Origin: Phenylobacterium sp.
GTDB lineage: Bacteria; Pseudomonadota; Alphaproteobacteria; Caulobacterales; Caulobacteraceae
Assembly: GCA_018001015.1 (NCBI GenBank)
Contig: JAGNIV010000029.1
Location: forward strand, 1 to 35,064
Length of the DNA stretch: 35,064 bases
Direction of reading: 5' to 3'
Shown piece after piece: positions 23,317-31,668 of the stretch; position 1 is the first letter of the stretch, and the number at the start of each line of letters is the position of its first letter. Both the position numbers and the translations under genes were made by a program. The notes under the pieces are model-generated. The model worked only from the letters and a program-made list of their open reading frames with translations, did not search any database and was not told the origin of the DNA.

Positions 23317-24242
23317 TGAACGCCCAGAAGGCCGCCCATCTCCACCATCCCGCCGTCGAGGACTTCATCGCCGACGGCGCGCATCTGTTTGATCAGCCTG
23401 TGGACCCCGAGGCCTGCGCCGCCCTGCTGGCCGACATCCGCGCCGACCGCCACTTCGACCATCGGCTGTTCCTTACCGAGGCCGAGTTCGACGCCGACCC
23501 GCAATATACCGGCGTGAATCCCAGACCCGGCCGCAACCTGCTGGAGCGGTTCGAGGAGAAGCTGGCCTTCGTCGAGCAGGATCCCAATCTGGTGGACGCC
23601 GTGAGCGCCCTGCTGGGGCCCGGCTATACGATCCTCAACAAGAAGGTGGTCTGCGGGGTCTCCCAGACCTCAGTCCCAGCCTGGATCCGCGCGCGCATAC
23701 TGGGCAATCCGGTGAATAACCTGGGCGCCTATGTGCGGCCGGAATATCGCGATGTGACCTACTTCTACGGCATCGATTTCCACCAGGACCTGATCGACTA
23801 CAAGGAGCGTCCGGCCGACTTCCTGACCCTCTATGTCTACCTGCATCCGGTCAGCCGCCAGGACGCGCCGCTGTTCCTGCTGAAGGGGACCCACCGCCTC
23901 GGGGGCACGGTGTTCCCGCACGACCTGACCGCCACCTCCGACGCCTCCTGGACCTATCGCGACGGGCGGGGCGGCGAGGTGGAGACCGAGCAGCTGATCC
24001 TCACCGGCGGGGCGGGCTTCACCGGCATGTGGCACGCCTGCACCCTGCACGGCACCCAGCCGGACGCCGCCGACCACGAGCGGATCTCGCTGCGCTATCT
24101 GCTGGCGCAGGGGCCGGCGCGGGCGGGAATGGACGACGTCAACGCGACGCTACAGGGGCCGGTGAGCTTGACGCAGACGAGGATCGACCTCGACGCCGCC
24201 GGCGCGGCCCAGGTCAAGCGCAACACCATCAACCAGGCGTAA
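23316..24242 (+). CDS. Phytanoyl-CoA dioxygenase (PhyH) family protein
   Basis: A 308-residue member of the Fe(II)/2-oxoglutarate oxygenases. Iron ligands are likely the His and Asp of GIDFHQDLIDY and the His in the distal ACTLHGTQP, and an Arg in the following HERISLRY segment would bind 2-oxoglutarate. The jelly-roll strands FLTLYVYLHPV and APLFLLKGTHRLGG lie between. It probably hydroxylates a sugar or small molecule made with the upstream aminotransferase. It overlaps the DegT gene by one base (TGATG) and runs 14 bp into the convergent amidohydrolase gene. Confidence 0.85.
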   Translation: MNAQKAAHLHHPAVEDFIADGAHLFDQPVDPEACAALLADIRADRHFDHRLFLTEAEFDADPQYTGVNPRPGRNLLERFEEKLAFVEQDPNLVDAVSALLGPGYTILNKKVVCGVSQTSVPAWIRARILGNPVNNLGAYVRPEYRDVTYFYGIDFHQDLIDYKERPADFLTLYVYLHPVSRQDAPLFLLKGTHRLGGTVFPHDLTATSDASWTYRDGRGGEVETEQLILTGGAGFTGMWHACTLHGTQPDAADHERISLRYLLAQGPARAGMDDVNATLQGPVSLTQTRIDLDAAGAAQVKRNTINQA

Positions 24243-24993
24243 GCGCCTCGGTCAGCAGACGCGCGACTAGGTCGGCCACCTCATCCTGCCCCGCCGCGTC
24301 GGCGATCAGGTCCTGGCGCACCTCCAGCTCCAGATAGTCCAGGCCGCGCGGGTCTGCGTGCAGGGGGACGGTGTTGTCGGTGTCGTCCATCTTGTAGGGC
24401 TCGTTGTCGCCCGCGGCCTCTCCGAGCTCGCGTTGAAGCAGGGCCAGGACCCGGCTCGAAAACGCCGAGTCGCCCCGGTGCAGGACCCCCATCCGCCAGG
24501 GCCGCACGACGCCCTGCATCACCGGCGTGAAGCTGTGCAGCGACACCAGGATCGTCGGTCGGCCCGCGCGACGGTCCAGCTCGGCGCCGATGGCGTCCTG
24601 ATACGGCTGGTAGATCTCCGCCCGCCGCGCGGCCTGGGTCTGGGTGTCCAGACCCAGATTGCCGGGAATGGTCACGCCGTCGCTGATCTCCGGCATCGCC
24701 GCTGGGGCGCCGGGCTTGCGGTTGCAGTCCACCACCAGGCGCGAATAGGTCTGGCGGATGAAACAGGCGTCGAGCCGGGCCGCCAGACGCTCGCCAAGGC
24801 CCGCCACCCCGATGTCCCAGGCGATGTGCGTGTCCATGTCGGCCGACGTCAGGCCGAGCCCATCGAGACGCCTGGGGATCGCCCGCCCGGCATGGTCGCC
24901 GATGAGCAGCAGGGGGCAAGCGCCGCCCACATTGGTGACATGAACTGGGGACGGATCGTCGCGGCGCAAGATTCGTTTAGACCTTGGCGACAA
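24229..24993 (-). CDS. N-formylglutamate amidohydrolase family protein
   Basis: A 254-residue Zn-dependent amidohydrolase. Signature segments are LLLIGDHAGRAIPRRL (metal-binding His), HIAWDIGVAGLGERLA, YSRLVVDCNRKPG and ILVSLHSFTPVM with a second His. Family members hydrolyse N-formylglutamate in histidine breakdown, but no hut genes are nearby, so the substrate may differ. No ATG is available; TTG at 24993 with a GTGAGG site is taken as the start. TTG at 25014 would share its last base with the ATG of the divergent transglutaminase gene, and TTG at 24969 is also possible. Confidence 0.82.
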   Translation of the reverse strand: MSPRSKRILRRDDPSPVHVTNVGGACPLLLIGDHAGRAIPRRLDGLGLTSADMDTHIAWDIGVAGLGERLAARLDACFIRQTYSRLVVDCNRKPGAPAAMPEISDGVTIPGNLGLDTQTQAARRAEIYQPYQDAIGAELDRRAGRPTILVSLHSFTPVMQGVVRPWRMGVLHRGDSAFSSRVLALLQRELGEAAGDNEPYKMDDTDNTVPLHADPRGLDYLELEVRQDLIADAAGQDEVADLVARLLTEALTPG

Positions 24994-25013
24994 ATCGGCC
25001 TCACGATCACTCA

Positions 25014-25950
25014 ATGCCGATCCTTTCGATCCGCCACGTCACCCGCTACCGCTACCGCAATCCTGTGGCGCTGGGCGAGCATCGGATGATGCTGCGGCCG
25101 CGCGAGAGCTATGATCAGCGGATTCTGTCCTACGACCTGGTGATCTACCCGACCCCTGAGCGGCTGCGCTCGGTCCACGACGTGTTCGGCAACTGTGTCA
25201 GCGTGGCGGGCTTCAGCGGCCGCACCGAGGAACTGATCTTCGACAGCCAGGTGCGGCTGGACCACACACCCCTGCCGGCCTTCGCCGACGTCGAGGGGGA
25301 GGTGGAGGTCTATACCGGGGCGATGCCCTTCGATTACAGCCCCGAGGATCTGCCGGACCTCGAACTGTCGATGCAGCGCCACTACCCCGATCCCGAGGGT
25401 CTGATCGACGCCTGGGCCCGCCGGTTCGTCAAGCCGGTGGGCAGGACCAGCCTGCAGACCCTGCTCAGCGACATGACTCAGGCGATCTATGCCGAGTTCA
25501 AATACAACTCCCGCCTGGCCCTCGGCATTCAGGACCGCCTTGGAGACCCTGGCCCTGCGCAGCGGAACCTGCCGCGACTACGCCGTCCTGATGATGGAGG
25601 CGGCCCGCAGCCTCGGCCTCGCGGCCCGTTTCGTCTCGGGCTACATCTACAGTCCGATGGTGGGGGCCGGATTGGGCCGCGCCAGCGCCGGCCACACCCA
25701 CGCCTGGGTGCGGGTCTACCTGCCGGCCTGCGGCTGGGTGGAGTTCGATCCTACCAACGGCATTGTCGGCAACGCCGATCTTGTGCGTGTCGCCATAGCT
25801 CGTGATCCGCGCCAGGCCGTGCCGCTGCACGGAAGCTGGTCAGGTCGGCCGTCCGACTACCTTGGCATGGAGGTGGAGGTTGATGTCCGGGACGAAGGCG
25901 AGCTCGATGTGCAACCTATGCCCGTCCGAGCCATTGGCGGAGGCGGATAG
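25014..25950 (+). pseudogene. Transglutaminase-like cysteine protease gene with a frameshift
   Basis: The N-terminal half (MPILSIRHVTRYRYRNPVAL through AEFKYNSRLALGIQD) and the catalytic half (LETLALRSGTCRDYAVLMME onward) are in different frames. The switch is at about 25533-25543; removing one base there restores the continuous family sequence. The catalytic Cys (SGTCRDY), His (GHTHAWVRVY) and Asp (EFDPTNG) all lie in the downstream frame, so the upstream product alone is inactive. Intact, it would be about 310 residues and belong to the transglutaminase-like group seen next to a second such gene. It may be a true pseudogene or a one-base sequence error. No ribosome site is clear at the ATG at 25014. 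Confidence 0.82.
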
Positions 25951-25968
25951 CGGCAACCCAGGACCCTG

Positions 25969-26802
25969 ATGCGTATTCAAACGGGCTTCGAAATTATCTA
26001 CGACTGCCCGGCGCCGGTCCCTATGCTGCTGATGCTGAGCGTTCACCCCAGCCGGCGGCACAACCTGGAAACCCCCGACTGGCTGCGCACCGATCCGATG
26101 CTGGACGTGCGCCAGTACCTGGATGGCTGGGGCAACATCTGCAGCCGTATCCTGGCGCCGGCCGGCCGCCTAACGCTCTCCGCCGACTTCATCATCGCCG
26201 ATGATGGCCAGCCCGACGTGATCTCACCCCTCGCGACGCAGGCGGCCGTCGAGGACCTGCCGGAGGATGTGCTGATCTTCCTGCTGGGCAGCCGCTACTG
26301 CGAGACCGACCGGCTGAGCGACATCGCCTGGTCGATGTTCCAGTCAACCGAGCCCGGCTGGCCCCGGGTCCAGGCCATCGTCGACTGGGTGCACAATCAC
26401 ATCCAGTTCGGCTACGAGCACGCCCGGCCGACCATGACCGCTTTCGAGGCCTATTGCGAAGGCCGGGGGGTCTGCCGCGACTACGCCCACCTGGCGGTCG
26501 CCTTCTGCCGCTGCATGAACATCCCGGCGCGCTACTGCACGGGCTATCTTGGCGACATCGGCGTGCCTGTGGTCGGCGAAATGGATTTCAGCGCCTGGTT
26601 CGAGGTCTATCTGGGGGGCGGCTGGCACACCTTTGATGCGCGCAACAACACGCCCCGCATCGGCCGTGTGCTGATCGCCCGCGGCCGCGACGCCACCGAC
26701 GTCGCCATCGCCAACACCTTCGGACCCGCCATCCTCAGCGGCTTCAAGGTGGTAAGCCACGAGGCGCCGGACGCGGCATCAAGGTCACACTCCGGCGCTT
26801 GA
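25969..26802 (+). CDS. Transglutaminase-like family protein
   Basis: A 277-residue protein with an N-terminal beta domain (about residues 1-100) and a transglutaminase-like core. The Cys is in GRGVCRDYAHLAVAFCRCMN. The segment normally carrying His reads MDFSAWFEVYLGGGWHTFDA; Ser replaces His at the H-A-W position while the following Asp is kept, a variation I associate with this subgroup from memory. It lies 18 bp after the frameshifted gene and has an AGGA site, so the two once formed an operon. The reaction (protease, amidase or crosslinker) is unknown. Confidence 0.85.
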   Translation: MRIQTGFEIIYDCPAPVPMLLMLSVHPSRRHNLETPDWLRTDPMLDVRQYLDGWGNICSRILAPAGRLTLSADFIIADDGQPDVISPLATQAAVEDLPEDVLIFLLGSRYCETDRLSDIAWSMFQSTEPGWPRVQAIVDWVHNHIQFGYEHARPTMTAFEAYCEGRGVCRDYAHLAVAFCRCMNIPARYCTGYLGDIGVPVVGEMDFSAWFEVYLGGGWHTFDARNNTPRIGRVLIARGRDATDVAIANTFGPAILSGFKVVSHEAPDAASRSHSGA

Positions 26803-26830
26803 ATCCGAGGGGGCTCGTCAAGCGCGGCGA

Positions 26831-26989
26831 TCAGACCACCAGCACCCAGGCGACCATGAAGACCACAGCGCCCAGGGTGGTCCAGAGCAGCATGTTGACC
26901 AGCATGCGGATCATGCCCCGCTCGTGCTCATCGACGACCCCGAGCGCGTCGCAAACCGCGTTGGCAGGCGCCATCAGGAGATGGAACAT
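26831..26989 (-). CDS. Small membrane protein of unknown function
   Basis: A 52-residue protein starting MFHLLMAPANAVCDALGVVD, with a charged middle (DEHERGMIRM) and one C-terminal transmembrane helix (about residues 31-52). It begins two bases after the stop of the upstream membrane-protein gene, so it is probably the third gene of the haemoglobin operon. The ribosome site is poor, consistent with coupling. I do not recognise the family. Confidence 0.55.
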   Translation of the reverse strand: MFHLLMAPANAVCDALGVVDEHERGMIRMLVNMLLWTTLGAVVFMVAWVLVV

Positions 26990-26991
26990 GG

Positions 26992-27504
26992 TCAGTCTTT
27001 CGTATGGGCCGGGGTAAGGTCCGGCAGGGTGGCGGCGCGAAGCCAGGATGCGCCTTCGGTCTGGGGCGATAGCCCGCCCAGGCCGAAGGCCAACAGCCAG
27101 AGGGTCTTGAGGCCCTCGGCGGCGATGTAGATGACATGCAGAGGCGACGGCGGCGGCACGGCGCCGGCGATAATGGCTGCGACGCGGGCATCGAGCCGCG
27201 GCAAGAGCCACAGAGATTGGGTGAGGATGACTCCGGCGGGAACCGCCAAGGCCAGCCACCAGCCGCGTGGAGGCGTCGAGATCGCCCCGAGGCCGACGAG
27301 GCCAAGCAGCAGGCCGATCTCAACGCGATTGTAGAGGTGGAAGGTTTGCCGCCCCACGTCCAGCGCCACAGTCAGGCTCAGGCTGGGCGCGAGAAACTTG
27401 GCCGGGGTCGCCAGGAAGGCGACGCCCAGGGTCAGGCCGGCCCATAGCAGGATGAGCCCAGGGCCGAGACGGCTCGCGCGGCTGCTCTCGGAAGGGCCGG
27501 TCAC
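26992..27504 (-). CDS. Four-helix inner-membrane protein of unknown function
   Basis: A 170-residue protein with four hydrophobic segments (about residues 15-32, 62-78, 84-103 and 123-143). AKFLAPSLSLTVALDVGRQT and FHLYNRVEI lie between the first two. The layout recalls the DUF4149/TMEM205 type, but this is a tentative match. The GTG start overlaps the stop of the truncated haemoglobin gene (GTGA), so the two are coupled. A role in nitric oxide or oxygen stress is inferred only from neighbours. Confidence 0.62.
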   Translation of the reverse strand: MTGPSESSRASRLGPGLILLWAGLTLGVAFLATPAKFLAPSLSLTVALDVGRQTFHLYNRVEIGLLLGLVGLGAISTPPRGWWLALAVPAGVILTQSLWLLPRLDARVAAIIAGAVPPPSPLHVIYIAAEGLKTLWLLAFGLGGLSPQTEGASWLRAATLPDLTPAHTKD

Positions 27505-27950
27505 GACACGGCCCTTTCAGTGTGTGGCGGTAGTTCGCCGCGAGTGGCGGCGATCCCGTACTGTAGGCTCTGGGCGATCATTTCGGACTTGGCGACGAAC
27601 AGGGCCGCGGCCTCCGGCGGACACATCCTTTCAGCGCTTTGGCGGAACAGATGCAGCCAGCGGGCGAAATGGGTCGCCTGGATCTCGGGGATTTTCGTGT
27701 GGGCGACCATGGGAGAGCCCCGAAACCGGCCGGTCATCAGCATCACTGACGACCAGAAGTCACAGAGCTTGGCGAGGTGGGCGTCCCATTCCTCGCCGAT
27801 GATCCGGTTGAAGATCGGGCCGAGGGCCGGGTCGGTGCGGACTGTGGCGTAGAAGCCGTGGACCAGATCGTGGATCATCGTCTCAGTGACGCCGACGGCG
27901 GCGCCGGGACCAAGCCGGAGAACAGATGGCGAAACGGATGTCGAGGTCAT
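27501..27950 (-). CDS. Group III truncated haemoglobin
   Basis: A 149-residue 2-on-2 globin. Group III features are MIHDLVHGFYATVRTDPALG, the WDAHLAKLCDFWSSVML helix and the proximal heme His in ATHFARWLHLF. These proteins bind oxygen and nitric oxide and are usually linked to NO or nitrosative stress. The gene heads a three-gene minus-strand operon with two membrane proteins. The short divergent promoter region shared with the NfuA-like gene contains an NsrR-like half-site, and an NsrR-type regulator is encoded nearby. The ATG at 27950 has a weak ribosome site. Confidence 0.88.
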   Translation of the reverse strand: MTSTSVSPSVLRLGPGAAVGVTETMIHDLVHGFYATVRTDPALGPIFNRIIGEEWDAHLAKLCDFWSSVMLMTGRFRGSPMVAHTKIPEIQATHFARWLHLFRQSAERMCPPEAAALFVAKSEMIAQSLQYGIAATRGELPPHTERAVS

Positions 27951-27977
27951 GAGAGCGGTCTGTCGGCTTGCGATTTA

Positions 27978-27988
27978 AACATGTATCT
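27978..27988. promoter_or_regulatory. Candidate NsrR half-site
   Basis: AACATGTATCT resembles the NsrR half-site AAGATGYATTT in 8 of 11 positions. It lies in the AT-rich promoter region between the divergent haemoglobin and NfuA-like genes. The second half is degenerate. The call depends on the nearby nsrR-like gene. Confidence 0.35.
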
Positions 27989-28058
27989 ACAATATTGCTT
28001 TATGGCTGGCTAGGCCCCCGCGCCGATCGGTCGCGCCCGCCAGCGAGCAGGAGCGACC

Positions 28059-28733
28059 GTGTTCATCACCGCCGGACAGACGCCCAACCCCGACGCCATG
28101 AAATTCATGCCGCCGACGGACGCCTGGGCGGGGCAGGCCTTGCCGGACCTGGAAGGCGACCTGACCGCCACGCTGCTCGCCCTGCCAGGGGTTGGCGGGG
28201 TCTTTGTCGCGCGAGGCTTCGTGACGGTGACCCGGACCGCTGGGCTGCCCTGGGCGGGGCTGAGGCCCAAGGTGATCGCCGCCCTAAGCGGCGTCCTGGA
28301 ACGGGCGGGTCGCGTTCCGGCGCAGGCCACCGCGCGGGTCGATGCGCCGGAGGCGTCTGGCGGGGTCGACCTGGAGGCCGAGATCCGCGGGGTCCTGGAC
28401 AGGCATGTGCGGCCGGGCGTGGCCCGCGACGGCGGGGATATCGTGTTCGAACGCTTCGACGTCGGGACTGGCGTGCTCTGGATCCGCATGCGCGGCGCCT
28501 GCGGCGGTTGCCCGTCGGCGCGCCTGACCCTGAAGGGCGGAGTGCAACGGATCGTCCAGCACTATGTGCCCGAGGTGGCCGGCGTCGAAGAAGTCGCCGA
28601 CGAAACGTCGGCGGTCGTCTCGGTGGGCGAGAGGTTGAAGGCCTGGGCCGCACGTCACGATCACCGCTCTGGCCCTCCGGCCCGGACGACTTTCAGCCAC
28701 CAGGGCCGGCCGATCAGTACAGAACGCCTGTAG
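28059..28733 (+). CDS. NfuA/NifU-type Fe-S cluster scaffold protein
   Basis: A 224-residue protein with an Nfu N-terminal domain (FITAGQTPNPDAMKFMP at residues 2-18) and a NifU C-terminal domain whose RGACGGCPSARLTLKGG carries the cluster-binding Cys148 and Cys151. It carries and delivers iron-sulfur clusters. The last 40 residues (about 185-224) extend beyond the usual end and look unstructured. The start is GTG at 28059 with CAGGAG upstream. Divergent placement from a truncated haemoglobin suggests repair of clusters damaged by nitric oxide. Confidence 0.88.
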   Translation: MFITAGQTPNPDAMKFMPPTDAWAGQALPDLEGDLTATLLALPGVGGVFVARGFVTVTRTAGLPWAGLRPKVIAALSGVLERAGRVPAQATARVDAPEASGGVDLEAEIRGVLDRHVRPGVARDGGDIVFERFDVGTGVLWIRMRGACGGCPSARLTLKGGVQRIVQHYVPEVAGVEEVADETSAVVSVGERLKAWAARHDHRSGPPARTTFSHQGRPISTERL

Positions 28734-28742
28734 ATCACGATG

Positions 28743-28766
28743 CGCTTAGACGGAATCGTCTGAGCG
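28743..28766 (+). terminator. Hairpin downstream of the NfuA-like gene
   Basis: CGCTTAGACG (28743-28752) pairs with CGTCTGAGCG (28757-28766) around a GAAT loop, with one G-T pair. It lies ten bases after the stop codon. Only a short TT follows, so it is a moderate terminator candidate. Confidence 0.45.
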
Positions 28767-28794
28767 TTGAATCGGGATTTAATTCAAAGGCATG

Positions 28795-28831
28795 GAGCCG
28801 GATTCAGACTTCGAAAGAAGCCATCCGGCTC
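28795..28831 (-). terminator. Hairpin at the nsrR-like gene end
   Basis: GAGCCGGAT (28795-28803) and ATCCGGCTC (28823-28831) are perfect 9-bp complements with a 19-base loop that itself contains a small CTTC/GAAG stem. It touches the regulator's stop codon. No T run follows on the minus strand. Confidence 0.35.
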
Positions 28832-29289
28832 TAAGGGTCGACGAACCCGACGGGTGGTCCACGGTCCAGCAGGGCCAGCAGAGCGCCCTGGTTGGCCACC
28901 AGGTCGGCGAGGCTGTAGCCGTCCAGGACCTGGAGGAAGGCGGCGCGCGCCTCGTGCAGGGCGCGCCGCAGTTTACAGGCGGGGGTGATAACGCAGGCGC
29001 CGTTGACGGGATCAAAGCAGGGGACCAGGGCCATGTCCGGCTCGGTGCGGCGCACCACCTCGCCCAGAACGATCTCCTCGGGCTCACGGGCCAAGCGCAG
29101 GCCGCCGCCCTTGCCCCGCAACGTCTCGACATAGCCCGCCAAGCCGAGCTCATAGACCACCTTCATGAGATGGTTGCGGGAGATTCCATAGCTTGCGGCG
29201 ATCTCCGCGATGGTGGGCAAGCGGTCGCGATGCAGGGCCACATACATCAGCACCCGCAGCGAGAAGTCGGTGTAGACGGTCAGTCGCAT
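28831..29289 (-). CDS. nsrR: NsrR-type Rrf2 family nitric-oxide-sensing repressor
   Basis: A 152-residue Rrf2 regulator. The winged helix-turn-helix starts MRLTVYTDFSLRVLMYVALH and continues with YGISRNHLMKVVYELGLAGY. Three cysteines, at residues 91, 99 and 105 (CFDP, GACVITPAC), match the Fe-S-binding set of NsrR, as does the C-V-I-T-P-A-C segment. NsrR holds an iron-sulfur cluster that nitric oxide destroys, relieving repression of detoxification genes. The ATG has an AAGGG site. An AGATGC half-site lies upstream at 29325-29330, compatible with autoregulation. Likely targets are the adjacent haemoglobin and NfuA-like genes. Confidence 0.88.
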   Translation of the reverse strand: MRLTVYTDFSLRVLMYVALHRDRLPTIAEIAASYGISRNHLMKVVYELGLAGYVETLRGKGGGLRLAREPEEIVLGEVVRRTEPDMALVPCFDPVNGACVITPACKLRRALHEARAAFLQVLDGYSLADLVANQGALLALLDRGPPVGFVDP

Positions 29290-29380
29290 TCTTGCCCTTC
29301 AGCTGACTCTGCCAGCCGAGGATAGCATCTAACGCCTTGGAATCCGCCGCGCCGCGATTTGGAAATCCTAGCCCACGGCT

Positions 29381-30823
29381 CTATGCCGGCGCCTTCGCCC
29401 GCATCCGCTCGTAGGCCTCAAGGGCCCGCTGTCGACCGAAGGCATGGTCGACGATCGGTCTGGGGTAGGTGGCGCCCAGCCGCACGCCCGACCCAGCCAG
29501 CACAGGCGCCGGGGCGGTCCAGGGCGCGTGGATCACCTTGGCGGGCAGTCGGGCGAGCTCCGGGACCCAGCGGCGGATGTAGTCGCCCGGCGGATCGAAC
29601 TTCTCGCTCTGGAGCACGGGGTTGAAGATGCGGAAATAGGGAGAGGCGTCGGCGCCCGAGCCCGCCACCCACTGCCAGTTGCCGGCGTTCGACGCGTGGT
29701 CGGCGTCCACCAGGGTGTCCCAGAACCACTGCTCCCCCAGCCGCCAGTCGATCAACAGGTGCTTGGTGAGGAAGGAGGCCACGATCATACGCACGCGGTT
29801 GTGCATCCAGCCGGTGGTCCAGAGCTGGCGCATGCCGGCGTCGACGATGGGGTAGCCTGTGGCGCCGCACTTCCAGGCGTCCAGGCCTTCGGGGTCCTCG
29901 CGCCAGGGGAAGGCGTCGAACTTCGGGTCGAAGTTGACCTTGGCGAGATCCGCCGTGCGGGCGATGGCGGCGTTGAACTCGCGCCAGCCGAGCTCGGCCA
30001 GGAACTTCTCCGTCTCCCCGTCGCCGGCCTCGCCGTAATGCGTCGCGGCCTGGGCGGCGCGCCAGCAGGCCTTGGGGCTGATCTCGCCGAAATGCAGGTG
30101 GGGAGACAGCCGCGACGTGCCCTCGACGGCGGGCCGGTCGCGGTCGATGGGATAGGTTCTCAGGGCCCGGTTGGTGAAGGATTCCAGCGCGGCGCTGGCG
30201 CCGGCCTCACCGGGCCGCCAGTCCCCGAACCCCTTCGACCAGTCCGGCGCCCGGGGGTGCAGCCGCCAGTCGGCGAGAAGGTCTGAGGCGGGCCAGGCGG
30301 CAGGGGCGGGCAGGGCGCCTGGCGCGGAGACCCGCCCGCTGTCGCTGACCGCCTGCCGGGCCGCGCGCCAGAAGGGCGTGAAGACGCTGAACGCGCCCCC
30401 GGCCTTGGTCCTCACCTCATCGGGGTTCAACAGGTGGCCGCCGTTGAAGCGACGGGGTTCGACGTCCTGAGCCTGGAGCGCCGTGGCGAGCGCCTTGTCG
30501 CGCTCGGGGTAACCGGGGTCGAAGAGGGCGTTCCAGAACACGGCCCCTGAGCCGGTCTCACGGGCCAGTCCGGCGACGACGTCGGCGGCGACGCCGCGGC
30601 GCAGGATCAGCCGCGAGCCCACGGCTTCGAGATCGGCGGTCAGTGAGGCCAGGGACTTGTCCAGCCACCAGAGAGAGGCCGCCCCCGGCGCGCGCAGCCC
30701 CGGCGTCTCGTCCAGCACATAGAGCGGGATCACCGCACCGTCGGCGCGCACCGCCGCCTCCAGCGCCGGGTTGTCGGCCAGGCGCAGGTCCCGGCGGAAC
30801 CAGACGATCGTGGGTGCGGGCAT
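29381..30823 (-). CDS. phrB: Deoxyribodipyrimidine photolyase (class I CPD type)
   Basis: A 480-residue DNA photolyase. The N-terminal antenna domain begins [20 protein letters not shown]. The FAD-binding C-terminal domain includes [45 protein letters not shown] and [20 protein letters not shown], all standard for enzymes that split cyclobutane pyrimidine dimers with blue light. The start is ATG at 30823, which overlaps the stop of the upstream kinase gene (TGATG); an in-frame TTG at 30826 is less likely. Confidence 0.93.
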   Translation of the reverse strand: MPAPTIVWFRRDLRLADNPALEAAVRADGAVIPLYVLDETPGLRAPGAASLWWLDKSLASLTADLEAVGSRLILRRGVAADVVAGLARETGSGAVFWNALFDPGYPERDKALATALQAQDVEPRRFNGGHLLNPDEVRTKAGGAFSVFTPFWRAARQAVSDSGRVSAPGALPAPAAWPASDLLADWRLHPRAPDWSKGFGDWRPGEAGASAALESFTNRALRTYPIDRDRPAVEGTSRLSPHLHFGEISPKACWRAAQAATHYGEAGDGETEKFLAELGWREFNAAIARTADLAKVNFDPKFDAFPWREDPEGLDAWKCGATGYPIVDAGMRQLWTTGWMHNRVRMIVASFLTKHLLIDWRLGEQWFWDTLVDADHASNAGNWQWVAGSGADASPYFRIFNPVLQSEKFDPPGDYIRRWVPELARLPAKVIHAPWTAPAPVLAGSGVRLGATYPRPIVDHAFGRQRALEAYERMRAKAPA

Positions 30824-31620
30824 CAAAAGAACTCGTCGAGGAACCGGTAGAAGTCGAGGCGGGTCTCATCCAGCTCAGCGAGAGGATAGTGGGTCCGCAG
30901 CAGACGTACGGCGTCGACCTGCGGATGGTTGCGTTTGGCCGACCGCAGGAAGAGCGCCAGATCCTGATAGCGGTCGGCGATCCCGAACCGGCCGAGGTCG
31001 ATGAGCGTGACACACGCGCCGCCGTCCCAGACGAAATTGGGCAGGCTGGCGTCGCCGTGCGCCAGGACCAGGTCCTCCGTCGCGGGGACCATGACGGCGA
31101 GCTGGGTCCAGGCCTCCGCCGCCGTGAGGCCCAGGCGCTCGGCGTCGAAATCGGTCTCGTCGACCGCGCCGTCCACGAGGCGGGCTTGCGCCTCCACGAG
31201 CTTGAGGGGCAGCCGCTGGTCAAAGGGACAGTCGGCGATAGGGACGGCATGCAGGACGGCCAGGGCTCGGATGGTGGCGGTCAGAGCCGCCTCCGCATCC
31301 GCCGCCGGGACATGGGAGAGGGCGGCGCCCGGCGCGGCGGCCATGACCAGGGCAAGGTCATCGGCCACCGGGCCCGACCACAGCACTTGAGGGACGGGCG
31401 CCTTGCCGGCGAGCCAGCGCAGGACGCCGGTTTCGCGCTCCAGCGCGCGGGCGTTCCAGGTCTCTGAACGCCTGGCGATCTTGACGAAGGCCCCGCCGCA
31501 CCGCGCCACCAGATCGCCCGACCGGCCATGGTCGATGACCTCCGGCTCAGGGTCCGCCCCCAGCCCCGCCGCCGCCAGAACCCGCGCGATACGCACCTTC
31601 AGCCCTTTGTTAAGCGCCAT
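30823..31620 (-). CDS. APH(3')-family aminoglycoside phosphotransferase-like kinase
   Basis: A 265-residue protein kinase-like phosphotransferase. The catalytic loop [17 protein letters not shown] contains the base Asp, and the metal-binding segment is [20 protein letters not shown], both typical of APH(3'). The N-lobe Lys is in AFVKIARR. It could phosphorylate aminoglycosides or a cellular substrate; chromosomal copies in environmental bacteria do not prove resistance. It is divergent from the WecB-type gene by 48 bp and coupled to the photolyase gene downstream. Confidence 0.85.
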   Translation of the reverse strand: MALNKGLKVRIARVLAAAGLGADPEPEVIDHGRSGDLVARCGGAFVKIARRSETWNARALERETGVLRWLAGKAPVPQVLWSGPVADDLALVMAAAPGAALSHVPAADAEAALTATIRALAVLHAVPIADCPFDQRLPLKLVEAQARLVDGAVDETDFDAERLGLTAAEAWTQLAVMVPATEDLVLAHGDASLPNFVWDGGACVTLIDLGRFGIADRYQDLALFLRSAKRNHPQVDAVRLLRTHYPLAELDETRLDFYRFLDEFF

Positions 31621-31668
31621 CGCCCTAGTCTCTCACCTCAGATCGCCACTGACGGAAGCCCAATCGCG

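Noticed and set aside
25533-25543. Programmed ribosomal frameshift in the transglutaminase gene
   Set aside because: No slippery heptamer, stem-loop or internal ribosome-like site is visible near the switch, and the family is normally in one frame.
30823-31620. Acquired antibiotic-resistance gene
   Set aside because: The APH-like gene has the same base composition as its neighbours, is coupled to a housekeeping-type gene and has no mobile sequences beside it.
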